From positions 1-64,000 of the forward strand of contig JAYMGJ010000034.1 in the NCBI GenBank assembly GCA_037178675.1: a DNA stretch of 64,000 nucleotides. The letters run 5' to 3'. This document shows positions 1-11,322 of the stretch, in pieces. The notes under the pieces were generated by a model. That model saw only the letters and a list, made by a program, of their open reading frames with translations, searched no databases and was not told where the DNA came from. Source of the DNA: Scleroderma bovista (Eukaryota; Basidiomycota; Agaricomycetes; Boletales; Sclerodermataceae). Every line of letters starts with the position of its first letter. Within the stretch, counting starts at the first letter, position 1. The position numbers and the translations under genes are program-made.

Positions 1-1237
1 ACGTCGAATTCAATACTCTATCCGCTTCCCTACTTTCAGACAACGTCCCCCAGCACCATGACAGTTATTCCCCCCCACTTTATAGTGCTATTAGGAAGAA
101 GAACCCTCTCTCGTTCTTTCCCAGAAGAGAGCTCGTCAAGGGAGCCCATGGTTGCACTTCAGCGGCGCTAGAACACATGCACTATACTTTAGTGTATGCT
201 GACCCCCCAAAAAGACCTCTGGACCCCTGGTACCCTTCCTGTGGCTGTTTTGTCTCGGATCAATCCCCCTATTAATCCCAGATCTTCCCCATTGTTGTCC
301 CATCAAATTCCTGATGGTACACAGCCCCCCATCAAACTTCTTAGGCTGTGCATCAATGACTCCTTCTGCTGTGCAGTGACTCATCCCTTGCTTACTGATG
401 CTCTCTTGTCATCAGTATTACTCTATCCCTTTCACATTTTTGGTATATTACTCAGCTGATGACTCACTCCCTTACCAATCAATCTTGTCATGCAGCTTAC
501 TCATTCCTTTACTCAGCAGCTTATTCATGCTTCCTATGCTTACTCATTCCTGCTTATCCCTTGCTTACTGATCGCTTACAAACCCCTTACAAAGCTCTTA
601 CCAATCCCTTACCAATCCTTGACAAATTCTGCTTACTCCCTTCTCTTTTTGTACTTTAATGCTGTGCCCCCCCATGTATTTAAACCCCTGGGCTCAGCCC
701 AGTGAAAAAAGACCCAATAGCACGAAATTATCTCTCTCTCAGTCCCTCTCAGTCAGTATCCCCTCAGCTCTTTGAGTCTTGTAGGCTTCAGTGAAGGTCT
801 AAAGGCTCTGATATTCAAGTTTTATCCAATCTATTCAAGTCCAAGTCTTTCTCTAGGCTCAAGCGGAGTCTAGCCTGTCAATCCTTCATCCCCTATTGCT
901 TCTGGACGTCAGGAGCCCCCTTGCCCCTTTGCTGCACCAACCTCTAGGTGTAGTATCACTGTTTCAGTCCCAGTCAACCCAATCCCCGCTTTGACACTTC
1001 CTAGGCTTTAGGAAGAGTCCAGACACCTATCCCCTTCGTCTTCTATTACTCCTGTACCCCAGGAGTATCCTGCATCACCGTCTGCATCACCCTGTTGGTG
1101 TAGATCCCCTTCCCCCCTCCTCAGCACATCCTCTCTGGACACCGCGGAGGTAAACCACCACTCGCACATTTTCGTAGTCCTTTGTTGGTGTTGTGTTTGG
1201 GTTATTACTCCGACCCAAGTCCACACTTTGACTCACA
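1..1237 (+). mobile_element. 5' LTR of gypsy family A element (left part outside window)
   Basis: This stretch matches 9289-10525, the end of the complete LTR at 8426-10525, over its whole length with about 1% differences. It ends in ACTCACA at 1237, directly before a tRNA-type primer binding site. Seen from the sequence: the tail of a small LTR reading frame ends at base 60; ten CTTAC motifs lie between 385 and 640; a TATTTAAA box is at 677-684. A downstream gag-pol region and the matching 3' LTR make this the 5' LTR of one element. Its true start and left target duplication are not in the window. Confidence 0.9.
677..684 (+). promoter_or_regulatory. TATA-like box of family A LTR
   Basis: TATTTAAA sits in a conserved context (GTATTTAAACCCCTGGGCTC) in every family A LTR copy (9965-9972 in the 3' LTR, and the same site in the inverted and interrupted solo LTRs). 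Its place in the last 40% of a 2.1 kb LTR would put the transcript start near 710 and give a long U3. Promoter function is inferred. Confidence 0.5.
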
Positions 1238-1239
1238 TC

Positions 1240-1258
1240 TGGAGCCCACCGCGAGGGG
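1240..1258 (+). other. Primer binding site of family A element
   Basis: TGGAGCCCACCGCGAGGGG starts two bases after the 5' LTR. Its reverse complement ends in CCA and has the form of a tRNA acceptor and T-stem 3' end, so it fits tRNA-primed reverse transcription. The tRNA identity was not determined. Confidence 0.65.
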
Positions 1259-1489
1259 TGGTTATTTCTGGATAGGATTGCGCTTATTCCTCCTCATCAT
1301 CGCTATTACTGCTCCTTGGATCCCTCCCTGCTTCGTTGCTGTCATCCTCCTGGTCTCCTACTTCGCCCTCTTCATCTATAGGAACCCCTTTGACTATCTC
1401 TGACTCCAACCTGACCTCTTTACCTGCTGGTCCATCATCTCCTCCTCGTACCCCCCCCTATTTCCGCTATATCGCTCTCGAATAACTCT

Positions 1490-4251
1490 GTGCCTTCTTC
1501 CCTGTCTGGCACATCGTCATCCTCATCTATACCAACCCCTGAGTCCCTTCTTGGGTCAACTCTAGCCTCTACTGCCTCTGTATCCATCCCCGCTTCATCT
1601 GTTTCCCCACCCGCTGTTACTATGTCTGCACCTGCTACCCTCCCATCCGTCCTTACTCTCCCTCTTCTTGGGATGAAGTCTGCCCCTGAACTCTTCAGAG
1701 GTGACCACTCTCAGATTAGGACCTTCCTAGACCACTATGAACGCCTCTGTGCCCTGCACAACGTTGTCGACGATCAGGAGAAGGTTGACTCTATTCTCCG
1801 CTACTGCTCTACTAGAGTCCAAGAGATCATCGAAGGCATGACTCACTTCCATGTTCCCAACTGGGATGAGCTCAAGAATGACCTCCTGAAGCACTTTGAC
1901 GCTGATCTTTCCGATGAGAGATTTTATGAGCAAGATTTGAAGAACTTTGTCAAGGGTGCAATGCGTGCTCCCATCCTATCCCTCCATGACTTCAGAGCCT
2001 TGACACCAGGTCTGATCCTGTTCGTCTGCTCTTGTCTCCTCTGGATGCTAGGACCACTCTGCAAGGATTGGATAAAGCTGGAACCACTGCTCAGAAGCAG
2101 GATGAGGTGGAAAATCTCATCAAGAAGATGTCCCAGATGACCCTTTCCGATCCCAACTATGCGCTTTACTACTATCGTGCCATCAAGCTGGACCCCGATG
2201 CCAGCAGAGTTATCTCTCCTCCTTCCCTTAATTCCCGATCATCCACTCCTGCCACCTCTGCTCCTACTCGTCCTGATGCTGCTCCTTGTCCTCTGTCTCA
2301 CCCTCCCATTACTTGCTATGGATGTGGTGTTGAGGGCCATGGTGTAAATGGTTGTGACAAGATCAATGATCTTGTTGCCAAAGGCTTACTTGCTAGGGAT
2401 GAAGCTCGTCGTGTCACTCTCCCTAATGGCCAGTATATCCCCAGGACTCGAGATGAGACTATCATGCAAGCCTATGAGCGTCATGCTGCTGCTGCTAGAC
2501 CTACTAGCACTGTCCGCTTTGTTATTCATGCCAAGGAAGAAGAAGTCTTGGAGTCTGGAATCTGTGAACTGGAAGAAGAGCCCCTGGTCGCTGCTGTTGA
2601 TCGTGCTCCTAGAGTCACCATGGAGAAAAGGAAAGCTGCCTTTGAAGGTGTTATCATTCCCCCTTATGGTAAAGGCAAAGGAAAGGAGAATCAAGCCCCC
2701 GCTTTCACACCAGTTCCTGCACCTAAGCCTGTCCCATCAACTCCTGCACCCATTCCCATGCCGGTTCCCATTGATGTTCATACCCATGTCTTTGATGGCT
2801 CAAACGATGATGCTATCATGCAAGATGACACTCTGCCTATCAGATCTTCACACCCCAATGTGGACTCTTCTGAAAAGAAGAAGCCTAAGCCCGCTACTGT
2901 GATGTCTTCACCTCTCTCCCAGAATACCAGTGCCAAGTCTATTGTGGATCGTATTCTATCTACCCCTCTTACTATGTCTGTTGGAGAAGCTATTGGCTCG
3001 TCAAGGGATGTTTCTCAGCATCTCCAGGATCTTATTAGGGTCAAGAGGCAGGCTCTCCCCTTTGTCAAGCACGTCCAAGGAACTCCTCCCGCTGCTGCCT
3101 ATATGTGTCTCACTTCTAGTCCCCTCATTACTATCAATCTCCACTGCAATGACCAACCAGTGAAGGCTGTCATTGATTCAGGCTCTACTCTTAATGTCGT
3201 CAAAGCTAGTATTGCCAAGTCTGTCATCAAGATGCCTATTGATACTTCCCATTCTATGGTTATGAGAGATGCCAATGGTGGTACCTCTAAGCTCATTGGT
3301 CTTATTCAGAATGTCCCTCTCTTCTGTGGAGCTGCTCAGACTTGGACCAATCTCTTCGTCTCCCCTGATAATGACTCTGGCTTCGATCTCCTGCTTGGTC
3401 GCCCCTGGGCCCATGGAAACTCGGTTAGCATTGTTGAAAGAGACTCTGGAACCTATATCATCTTTGGAGCTGACTCCAATCATCCATTGGAGATGTGTGC
3501 TGTTGATGCGCATGCTGCTACTCACTCTGGAACTGGATTAATGGCTACTCTTGAGCCAGAAAGCGCGATGGAAGAAGAATCTGCTGCTCCATATTCATCC
3601 CCCCATGATCCTGCAACTCTGGATAATCTTTCAGATCATTTCCTGGACTTTCCTGATGCTCCTGATCCCGGTCCCGATGATCTCAATCCCTCTTTGTCTG
3701 TTGATCAGTCATCTTCTATGCCTATGATCCCCACTCTTCAAGTCTCTGCTGCTAGTTCTGCTCATCTGTCACCTCCTGGTCTACCAGATCACATTACTTC
3801 GCCCCCTCCATTCATCCCCAATCCACTGTCATTCCATCCTATCCCATCTTCGACTCATACTCCACCTTCTACACCTGCCAGTACTCCCCCAGATCCTAGT
3901 CCCACTTCAGATGATGCTCTTCAAAGCATTATTGAAGAAATTGAATTCTCTGGTGGTACTGCTACTGTTGCCAAAGAACATCCACTCATTGCCCACATCT
4001 GTGCCAAGATTCATGAACAGGAACATCGCTCCTTCCCAGACCTCTTGCTGTTATCTGCCAGTCATATTGTGGATCACTTAGGCCTTTACCTTGACACTTG
4101 CTATGCTCTCCCTGCTCAAGAAGGTGTTGACGTGCTTGGAAACCGTTACCAGGACTATCTCATCCTGCATACTTCCTTGACTCTCTCTTGTGCTGAGACT
4201 ACTGCCATCCCCTCTGGCCATGCCACTTATCGTGGATGTGCCTTCACTTGA
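1490..4251 (+). pseudogene. Family A gag and protease region, frameshifted
   Basis: Retrotransposon gag, nucleocapsid and aspartic protease of a Ty3/gypsy element. The first frame (about 1490-2000; the start codon is uncertain because the frame opens on GTG, first clear ATG 1622) carries a Ser/Pro-rich N-terminus then a gag-like helical region with the DLLKHFDADLSDERF stretch. Near 2000 the frame shifts by one base into a second frame that runs to 4251. That frame has a CCHC zinc knuckle (C-x2-C-x4-H-x4-C, about 2317-2360) and a protease motif VIDSGSTLNVVK near 3170. The stop at 4249-4251 (TGA in a Thr-TGA context) looks like a former CGA codon, because the same frame continues open to 4767. 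The region is non-functional as it stands. Confidence 0.8.
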
Positions 4252-4999
4252 TTCTATCCCCAACCTCGTACCCCAGTAGTCAAGACTCTAGAATCCCCTG
4301 TTGCAGCCAATATTGATGATCCTGACCCTCCTCCATCATGTCCCAATCCCTCATTTCTCACTCCTGACATGACTGTGACTCCCTTGGTTGATCAGACTAT
4401 CCCTTTACCCATCTATGAACCCTCTATTTCTGGTCTGCAACTCCTTGCATCAGCAGTTGAATATGTCTATGAGGTCACTCATCCCGATCCATCCATTTCT
4501 ATCATCTATGCCCACGATTCTCCCCCATCACCTTCTCTGTCCTTGGAATCCTGTGATTCCCCTGTCTTTGGCTTGCAACTTCTTGCATCAACTGAAGACC
4601 ATGCCACCTATGCTGATAATCCTCCTCCAACTCCTGATCATGATGATCCTCCATCGCCTTCTGAGGATACTTCTCTTCGGTTACTTCCTTCACAGGTTGA
4701 CTATCTTGTCAATTTATTCATCCAGCATCCAGAGGAATGGTCCTTTCTGGTCAACTTCTCTCACTGATCTACTATGCTTGCCCTCACGTACGCCTTTGCT
4801 TACTATGCCACATGTTTTTGATTCTTTTTGTACTACCAATGGTCTTTATACTCACTATGACCGGAATGTCATAAAACTACCGAACCCTTCCCAAGTACCC
4901 TAGTCCTATTTTGATTCATTCTATGCTGATCTTTTACCTGCTCCTGCTGTACCAAGTTGTTCTTCATCCAGTCCTGCTCCTGCTCCAGTTGACTTACAT
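4252..4999 (+). other. Degenerate Pro/Asp-rich linker between protease and RT
   Basis: The protease frame resumes after the 4249 stop and stays open from 4252 to 4767, encoding a Pro/Ser/Asp-rich segment with the phrase GLQLLAS twice. From 4768 to 5000 stops occur in all frames. I read it as the spacer between protease and reverse transcriptase in the family A polyprotein, now decayed. No other gene is seen. Confidence 0.5.
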
Positions 5000-7900
5000 T
5001 TGTCCCAGCCTTTTTTCACTTTCTGTGATTTTTGTGATTTACTGTACTTTAGGCGCTGTATTTCTACAGACTCTGAAGATCTTGACGATGAATTAGGCCA
5101 ATGGTGCCTTGGCGCTTATAAACGTGTAGATTGGAAAGTGAAGCCAGTTCCTGGTCGCTATCCAGAAGACGCCCGCGTTCATCATCAATTCCCCAAAAAT
5201 CCCCTCAACTCACTCACTCCACTCACTCCCCTGCCACCCGACTTCATTCCCACAAAGAAGCTTACCAATGAGCGCCTGGCTTCTATGAAACTTAACTTTG
5301 ATGGCTTCCTCTGGCCAGAAGAAGAAAAACTTTTTGCACATGTCATGAAGCTTAATGAAGCGGCGCTAGCCTTTGACGAATCAGAACGTGGCAATTTTCA
5401 CTCAGACTACTTCTCCCCTTACATCATCCCGGTCTTGCCCCATGAGCCATGGGAGTACCGCAACATCCCTATCCCTCCTGGCATTCGCGAACGTGTTATC
5501 CAGCTGCTTAAAGACAAGATCGCAGCCGGACTCTATGAACCTGCACAGTCGTCATACCGCTCCAAGTGGTTCTGTGTTATGAAGAAGAATGGAAAGATCC
5601 GGATTGTCCATGATCTGCAACCTCTCAATAAGGTTACAATCAGAGATGCCGGAGTTCCACCTATTTTGGATGACTTTGTTGAACCATTCGCCGGTCGGCA
5701 ATGTTACACCGTCTTTGATCTCTTTTCCGGATTCAATGCTCGCCAACTGCATCCTGACAGTCGAGATCTCACTTCATTCATGACTCCCCTCGGTCTCTTA
5801 CGACATACCGCCATGCCACAAGGCTACACCAACTCTCCTTCCGAATTCCAGAATTGTACTAGTTTCATCTTACAAGATGAGATCCCACACGTAGCCAACG
5901 TATTCATCGACGATCTTCCCATCAAGGGCCCTGAAACACGCTATAATGATGCCAATGGCAACGCCGAAACCCTGCCAGCCAACCCAGGGATTCGTCGCTT
6001 CATTTGGGAACATGCTGTAGATGTGCACTGGATCATGCATCGCTTTGCGCATGCAGGCGGAACGTTCTCTGGTCCGAAGACCCAGCTCTGCCGTCCTCGT
6101 GTTTTGATTCTTGGTCAAGAATGCCATCCTGATGGTTGCTCTCCCGACCATGGCAAAGTCAAGAAGATCTTAGATTGGCCTCCCCTTGCAATGCCGAAGG
6201 ATGTGCGCTCGTTTCTAGGACTCTGTGGAACTGTGCACATCTGGATTGCCAACTACTCCCTCCTTGCATGTCCTCTCGTCGACCTCTATCGCAAAGACGC
6301 TCCTTTCGTTTGGGACACTCCCCAGCAAGATGCTTTCGATGCCTTGAAGATCGCTGTCTCTTCCGCTCCCTCTCTTCATCCCATCAATTATTCCACAGAC
6401 CTCCCTGTCGTTCTCTCAGTCGACACCAGCTATATCGCCATCGGATTCATCCTGTCTCAGTACGATGAGTCTGGTCGCAAACGTCCTGCTCGTTATGGCT
6501 CACTCCCTATCAATGAACACGAATCTCGCTATAGTCAGCCCAAACTTGAGTTATATGGTCTGTTCCGCACACTACGTCACTATCGTCTCTTTCTTTATGG
6601 CGTCAAGAACCTCCACGTTGAAGTCGATGCAAAGTACATCAAGGGTATGCTTAACGATCCTGACCTCCAACCTAACACTACTATCAATCGCTGGATCGAA
6701 GGTATACTCTTATTCGACTTTAAACTAATTCACGTTCCAGCCGCTCGTCACCAAGGACCTGATGCACTTTCTAGGCGTCAGCCCTCTGAAGAAGAGATAG
6801 AAGATGGTGAAAGAGATGCCGAAGATGCTGATGAATGGCTAGAAGATCTTTTGTTCTGCACTGCTGCCCACCCTCTTTCTTACGACCCTGTTATGCTCCC
6901 TTCATTCCTCTCTCAAGATACGACTCAAGACATTATTCTACGACAAATTCTCCACTTCCTCCAAACGACTCAACTCCCATCATTCCCCTCCAACACTGCC
7001 TGTAAACGTTTCATCAGACACTCCCTTCAATTCTTTATTCGTTCTGGCCAACTGTTCAAACGTCGAGGCCCTCATACTCCAACCAAAGTCATCTTTGATC
7101 CTGACCTCCGTGCACAAATTCTTAATCAAGCCCATGAAGACCTTGGGCACCGTGGAGTATTTGGAGTATTCCAAGCTGTCAGGGATCGCTTCTATTGGCC
7201 ACAGATGTACTCAGACGTTGCCCACCACATTCGTTCTTGCCATGAATGCCAGATTTGCAGCACTCGCAAAGTCGAAATTCCCCTCACTGTCTCTCCATCC
7301 CCTCGAATCTTCATGAAGATCTATGTTGATGTCATGCTCATGCCAAAAGCTCGTGGCTATCACTATCTTGTTGCTGCTCGCAATGATCTCTCCCTTGCTG
7401 CCGAAGGCCGTGCTCTCAAGCATGCCAGTTCAGACAGCCTAGCCAAGTTTTTCTGGGAAGAAATTATTTGCCGTTATGGAGTTATTGCCCAGATCGTCAC
7501 TGACAATGGCAGTGAGGTCAAGGGTGCCTTTGAGAAGCTCATGCAGTGATATTCTATTCCCCAGATCCGCATCTCCCCCTATAATTCCAAAGCCAATGGA
7601 GTTGTAGAGCGTGGACACTTTACTATCCGTGAAGCTATTATCAAGTCCTGTGAAGGCGATCTCAATCTATGGCCTACCAAAGTCCATCATGCTTTCTTTG
7701 CAGACAAAGTCATCACCCGTCGTTCTACTGGATTCAGCCCCTACTACCTCCTTCATGGTCTCGATCCTGTCCTCCCATTTGATCTCTTTGAGGCTACCTA
7801 TCTTGTTGAAGGTTTCTACTCTGAGATGACCTCAGAGGAGCTTCTTTCCCTGCGCATCAGACAATTGGAGAAAAGACCAGATGATTTCCATGATGCGTTT

Positions 7901-8137
7901 ACTACTCTACAGAAGACTCGCCTCTGTTCCAAAGCCCAATTTGAGAAGAGATACACCAGACGTCTGTTCAAGTCCTCTTACCAGCCTGGAGACCTTGTCC
8001 TGGTTCGTAACAGCCAAGTAGAGAAGGAACTAGATCGTAAATCAAAGCCTCGTTACCTTGGCCCCTTTGAAGTTGTTTGTCGCACTCAAGGTGGCTCATA
8101 TGTCCTGAAGGAAATGGATGGAACTGTCTCAGCTTGA
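5000..8137 (+). pseudogene. Family A pol: reverse transcriptase, RNase H, integrase
   Basis: Gypsy pol. RT begins near 5400, and its catalytic box reads FIDDLPIKG at about 5902 in place of the common YLDD, a variant I associate with a lineage of basidiomycete gypsy elements. RNase H follows (LSVDTSYIAIGFIL near 6415), then an integrase HHCC zinc domain (H and H near 7130-7150, C-x2-C near 7237-7250) and integrase core: first Asp in KIYVDV (7318), second in VTDNGSEV (7498). The frame stops at 7547-7549 (TGA) where a homologous Arg is expected. It then continues, with the core Glu in NGVVERGH at about 7590, to 8135-8137, again a TGA in an Arg-like context. No chromodomain was seen. At least two nonsense codons make it non-functional. 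8138-8425 is untranslated sequence before the 3' LTR. Confidence 0.85.
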
Positions 8138-8425
8138 GGCATAGCTGCATTCTGCCTTATCCCCTATTATTCCTGACACACTCCTTTGCCTGATTCTATC
8201 CTACCCATTGATGATGAAAGTGATGATGAAACTGCCGATGAAAATGGAGAAAAAGATTACGACTCTGACGACTCATCATGATCCCAATATGCTCCTATGC
8301 TATGGTTTATGCCCTCTATGCTTCCTCATCTATGCCCCCCCCCATGCCAATCTCCCCAGCTCTTTTTGTTGTCCCACCCTCCTTGTTCGCAATCGGGGAC
8401 GATTGCATTTCATGTTGCCTGTGGA

Positions 8426-10525
8426 TGTCACACACCAAACAGGTTTGGTACAGTGAACATGGAAGATAATGCCTATATCAAATGATCCTTATGCGAAGGA
8501 TAGGCACGACAGACCCTCATCGCAGCCATCTATCGCACAAGAAGACTATTCTGATGCAAGAGATGAATGCCAATGCTGACAGTCATCCCTCGCACAAGAA
8601 CCATCAAGAAGCAGAAGAAACTGAAGGAATAACGTCATTATGGTATGAGAAAGGAATGCACACCTCTGCAGTCCAACTCCCATATCAGAATGGTCAAAGA
8701 AGCCGAAGAATTGATGGAGAAACGAAGGAGAAAGAGAAGAAATGATTTTTAGTGCCCAAATGTCATTTTTAGGCGCCCAGTGCCGGCATTCCGATATTTT
8801 GAATAGCTCCGCCATTTCTTAAGCTATCGGGCATGTGACTATACCGTCAGAGAGCCTAGAACGTGGTCTATCTGCCTGTCAAGTTCCGACGTAAATCCGT
8901 TCATTTCCCACGGAGATATTCCCCCCGCAATCCAGACGTTCACTTCATCACTCACTATGGAGTCCATATTTTCTCTGGATCATTTCTCCGCTATTGCTGC
9001 AGATCTCCACTATGTCCTGCTCTTAGGACAGCCTCTCCCAGAGTTCCCGTGCACTGCCTGGCACATATCTTCCCAGCCTGCTCCCTCAGTCCCTCTCGTT
9101 CTCGGTCAGCGTGTTCTCCTCGTCAGTCCTGCGTCAAGGACATACTTTGGTCATCTTAGGTCTATTGTCAAGCTTGAGGAGTCTTCTCTGGTTGTCTCTG
9201 TGTCCCCTGAGCCCTCAGCCTATGGTCCCTTCCTCCCAGATACTTGCCATGTCCATCTTCCTCTGTCGTTCGTCTCACTTCCCTGGATGCGTCGAATTCA
9301 ATACTCTATCCGCTTCCCTACTTTCAGACAACGTCCCCCAGCACCATGACAGTTATTCCCCCCCACTTTATAGTGCTATTAGGAAGAAGAACCCTCTCTC
9401 GTTCTTTCCCAGAAGAGAGCTCGTCAAGGGAGCCCATGGTTGCACTTCAGCAGCGCTAGAACACATGCACTATACTTTAGTGTATGCTGACCCCCCAAAA
9501 AGACCTCTGGACCCCTGGTACCCTTCCTGTGGCTGTTTTGTCTCGGATCAATCCCCCTATTAATCCCAGATCTTCCCCATTGTTGTCCCATCAAATTCCT
9601 GATGGTACACAGCCCCCCATCAAACTTCTTAGGCTGTGCATCAATGACTCCTTCTGCTGTGCAGTGACTCATCCCTTGCTTACTGATGCTCTCTTGTCAT
9701 CAGTATTACTCTATCCCTTTCGCATTTTTGGTATATTACTCAGCTGATGACTCACTCCCTTACCAATCAATCTTGTCATGCAGCTTACTCATTCCTTTAC
9801 TCAGCAGCTTATTCATGCTTCCTATGCTTACTCATTCCTGCTTATCCCTTGCTTACTGATCGCTTACAAACCCCTTACAAAGCTCTTACCAATCCCTTAC
9901 CAATCCTTGACAAATTCTGCTTACTCCCTTCTCTTTTTGTACTTTAATGCTGTGCCCCCCCATGTATTTAAACCCCTGGGCTCAGCCCAGTGAAAAAAGA
10001 CCCAATAGCACGAAATTATCCCTCTCTCAGTCCCTCTCAGTCAGTATCCCCTCAGCTCTTTGAGTCTTGTAGGCTTCAGTGAAGGTCTAAAGGCTCTGAT
10101 ATTCAAGTTTTATCCAATCTATTCAAGTCCAAGTATTTCTCTAGGCTCAAGTGGAGTCTAGCCAGTCAATCCTTCATCTCTCATTGCTTCTGGACGTCAG
10201 GAGCCCCCTTGCCCCTTTGCTGCACCAACCTCTAGGTGTAGTATCACTGTTTCAGTCCCAGTCAACCCAATCCCAGCTTTGACACTTCCTAGGCCTTAGG
10301 AAGAGTCCAGACCCCTATCCCCTTCGTCTTCTATTACTCCTGTACCCCAGGAGTATCCTGCATCATCATCTGCATCACCCTGTTGGTGTAGATCCCCTTC
10401 CCCCCTCCTCAGCACATCCTCTCTGGACACCGCGGAGGTAAACCACCACTCACACTTTTTCGTAGTCCTTTGTTGGTGTTGTGTTTGGGTTATTACTCCG
10501 ACCCAAATCCACACTTTGACTCACA
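8426..10525 (+). mobile_element. 3' LTR of family A element, complete (about 2.1 kb)
   Basis: The start TGTCACACACC is fixed by comparing three copies: homology begins at this point here, at 21687, and (inverted) at 14483. The end ACTCACA at 10525 is fixed the same way. 9289-10525 pairs with 1-1237. The sequence after it, CCGCG, cannot be tested as a target duplication because the left end of the element is outside the window. Confidence 0.9.
8957..9349 (+). CDS. 130-codon reading frame inside family A LTR
   Basis: An ATG-started frame of 130 codons lies in the sense strand of the LTR, about 530 bp from its start and upstream of the TATA box. It begins MESIFSLDHF and ends RQRPPAP. The same frame is open, with the same start and stop, in the inverted solo LTR (13951 to 13559) and in the interrupted solo LTR (30036-30428), with a handful of replacements (for example Ala to Thr, Glu to Lys, several Pro to Leu) and no stops. 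No domain is recognised. It may be chance openness of a C-rich sequence, since the copies differ little overall, so coding status is unproven. Confidence 0.25.
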   Translation: MESIFSLDHFSAIAADLHYVLLLGQPLPEFPCTAWHISSQPAPSVPLVLGQRVLLVSPASRTYFGHLRSIVKLEESSLVVSVSPEPSAYGPFLPDTCHVHLPLSFVSLPWMRRIQYSIRFPTFRQRPPAP

Positions 10526-11322
10526 CCGCGTGATTGCACGGCGTGTGTGCACCATAGGTGAGTCGTTTGACCTTTGCGCCTTGGACTGACGTTTCTAGGT
10601 ACGAATTTGATTCGTCCACGTCATCGTATGGGTCCAATGACCCTGTTGGAGTGTTTCGAGGCGTTGTCGGGTGGCTGCGCCGCGCTGGCGCGTATCTGGT
10701 GAGTCGTTTCGGCTTGTTGCGTTTGGCTGACCTTTTTGTCGTTTATTCGCTCGATCTTGAGCGATCCGCGTCGACGTTGCCGTCTAGCGGGTCCGTACGG
10801 ACGGTCTGCGGGTCGGATGGGTGGCCAGGACGACACAGGTAAGTCGCCGTTTCGTGTTATTCGGCGTGAGCGCATTTGCTGACTGTCTGTAGCCAGCAGC
10901 GCCGCATTGACTCGACGCGAGTCAATGTTGTTGCCGCTTGTCGTGCCATCCACGCTGCCGTCGCCTCCGTTCCATCTACCATCGCCGTCGCCAGTCGTCT
11001 CGTTGACAACTCTCGCCACTACCACCTCTCCTGCACTCTCCGCTCGTCCAAAGACAAATTTTCGACTTGTGGTGTCGATTGGCGCGATCTGTGGTACGTA
11101 CACATTGGTATCGTTGACACTGACCCGTTTCCATCGGATGGTAGGGACGGGCGTCGTGATTTCACGCGTATGTGGTAAGTTTCGCGTTTTGGAGTCGTTT
11201 GGACGCGTTCTAACGGTTTGCGGTGTATTTGCAGTCGTTTTCGCGCCGTTTACAGCGCTGTGGCTATCCGTGCGTACGCTCGACCTATCCGCCTGGTCCC
11301 TGCAGCCGTTTGGCTCGTCTGA
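10526..11322 (+). CDS. 5'-truncated spliced gene remnant of unknown function
   Basis: Reading on the + strand from the LTR junction, one frame stays open across four predicted introns (10558-10598, 10839-10892, 11094-11144, 11175-11234) to a TGA at 11320-11322. All have GT donors (GTGAGT, GTAAGT, GTACGT) and AG acceptors; two have clear CTGAC or CTAAC branch-like sites. The spliced pieces from 10600 total 558 nt, exactly 186 codons, and the frame also extends back to 10526, where the LTR cuts it. The product is not recognised; it ends near RPIRLVPAAVWLV. The last intron pair belongs to the module array that follows. It could be a real gene broken by the LTR, or an open frame favoured by GC-rich composition. 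Confidence 0.35.

Noticed and set aside
1182..1403. Short hydrophobic frame after the family A primer site with two membrane-like stretches
   Set aside because: It starts inside the LTR, is not seen elsewhere in the window, and has no supporting start context.
2159..2902. Plus-strand Leu/Ser-rich frames overlapping gag (62 and 184 codons)
   Set aside because: Out-of-frame shadows of the gag-protease frame, which carries the zinc knuckle and DSG motif.
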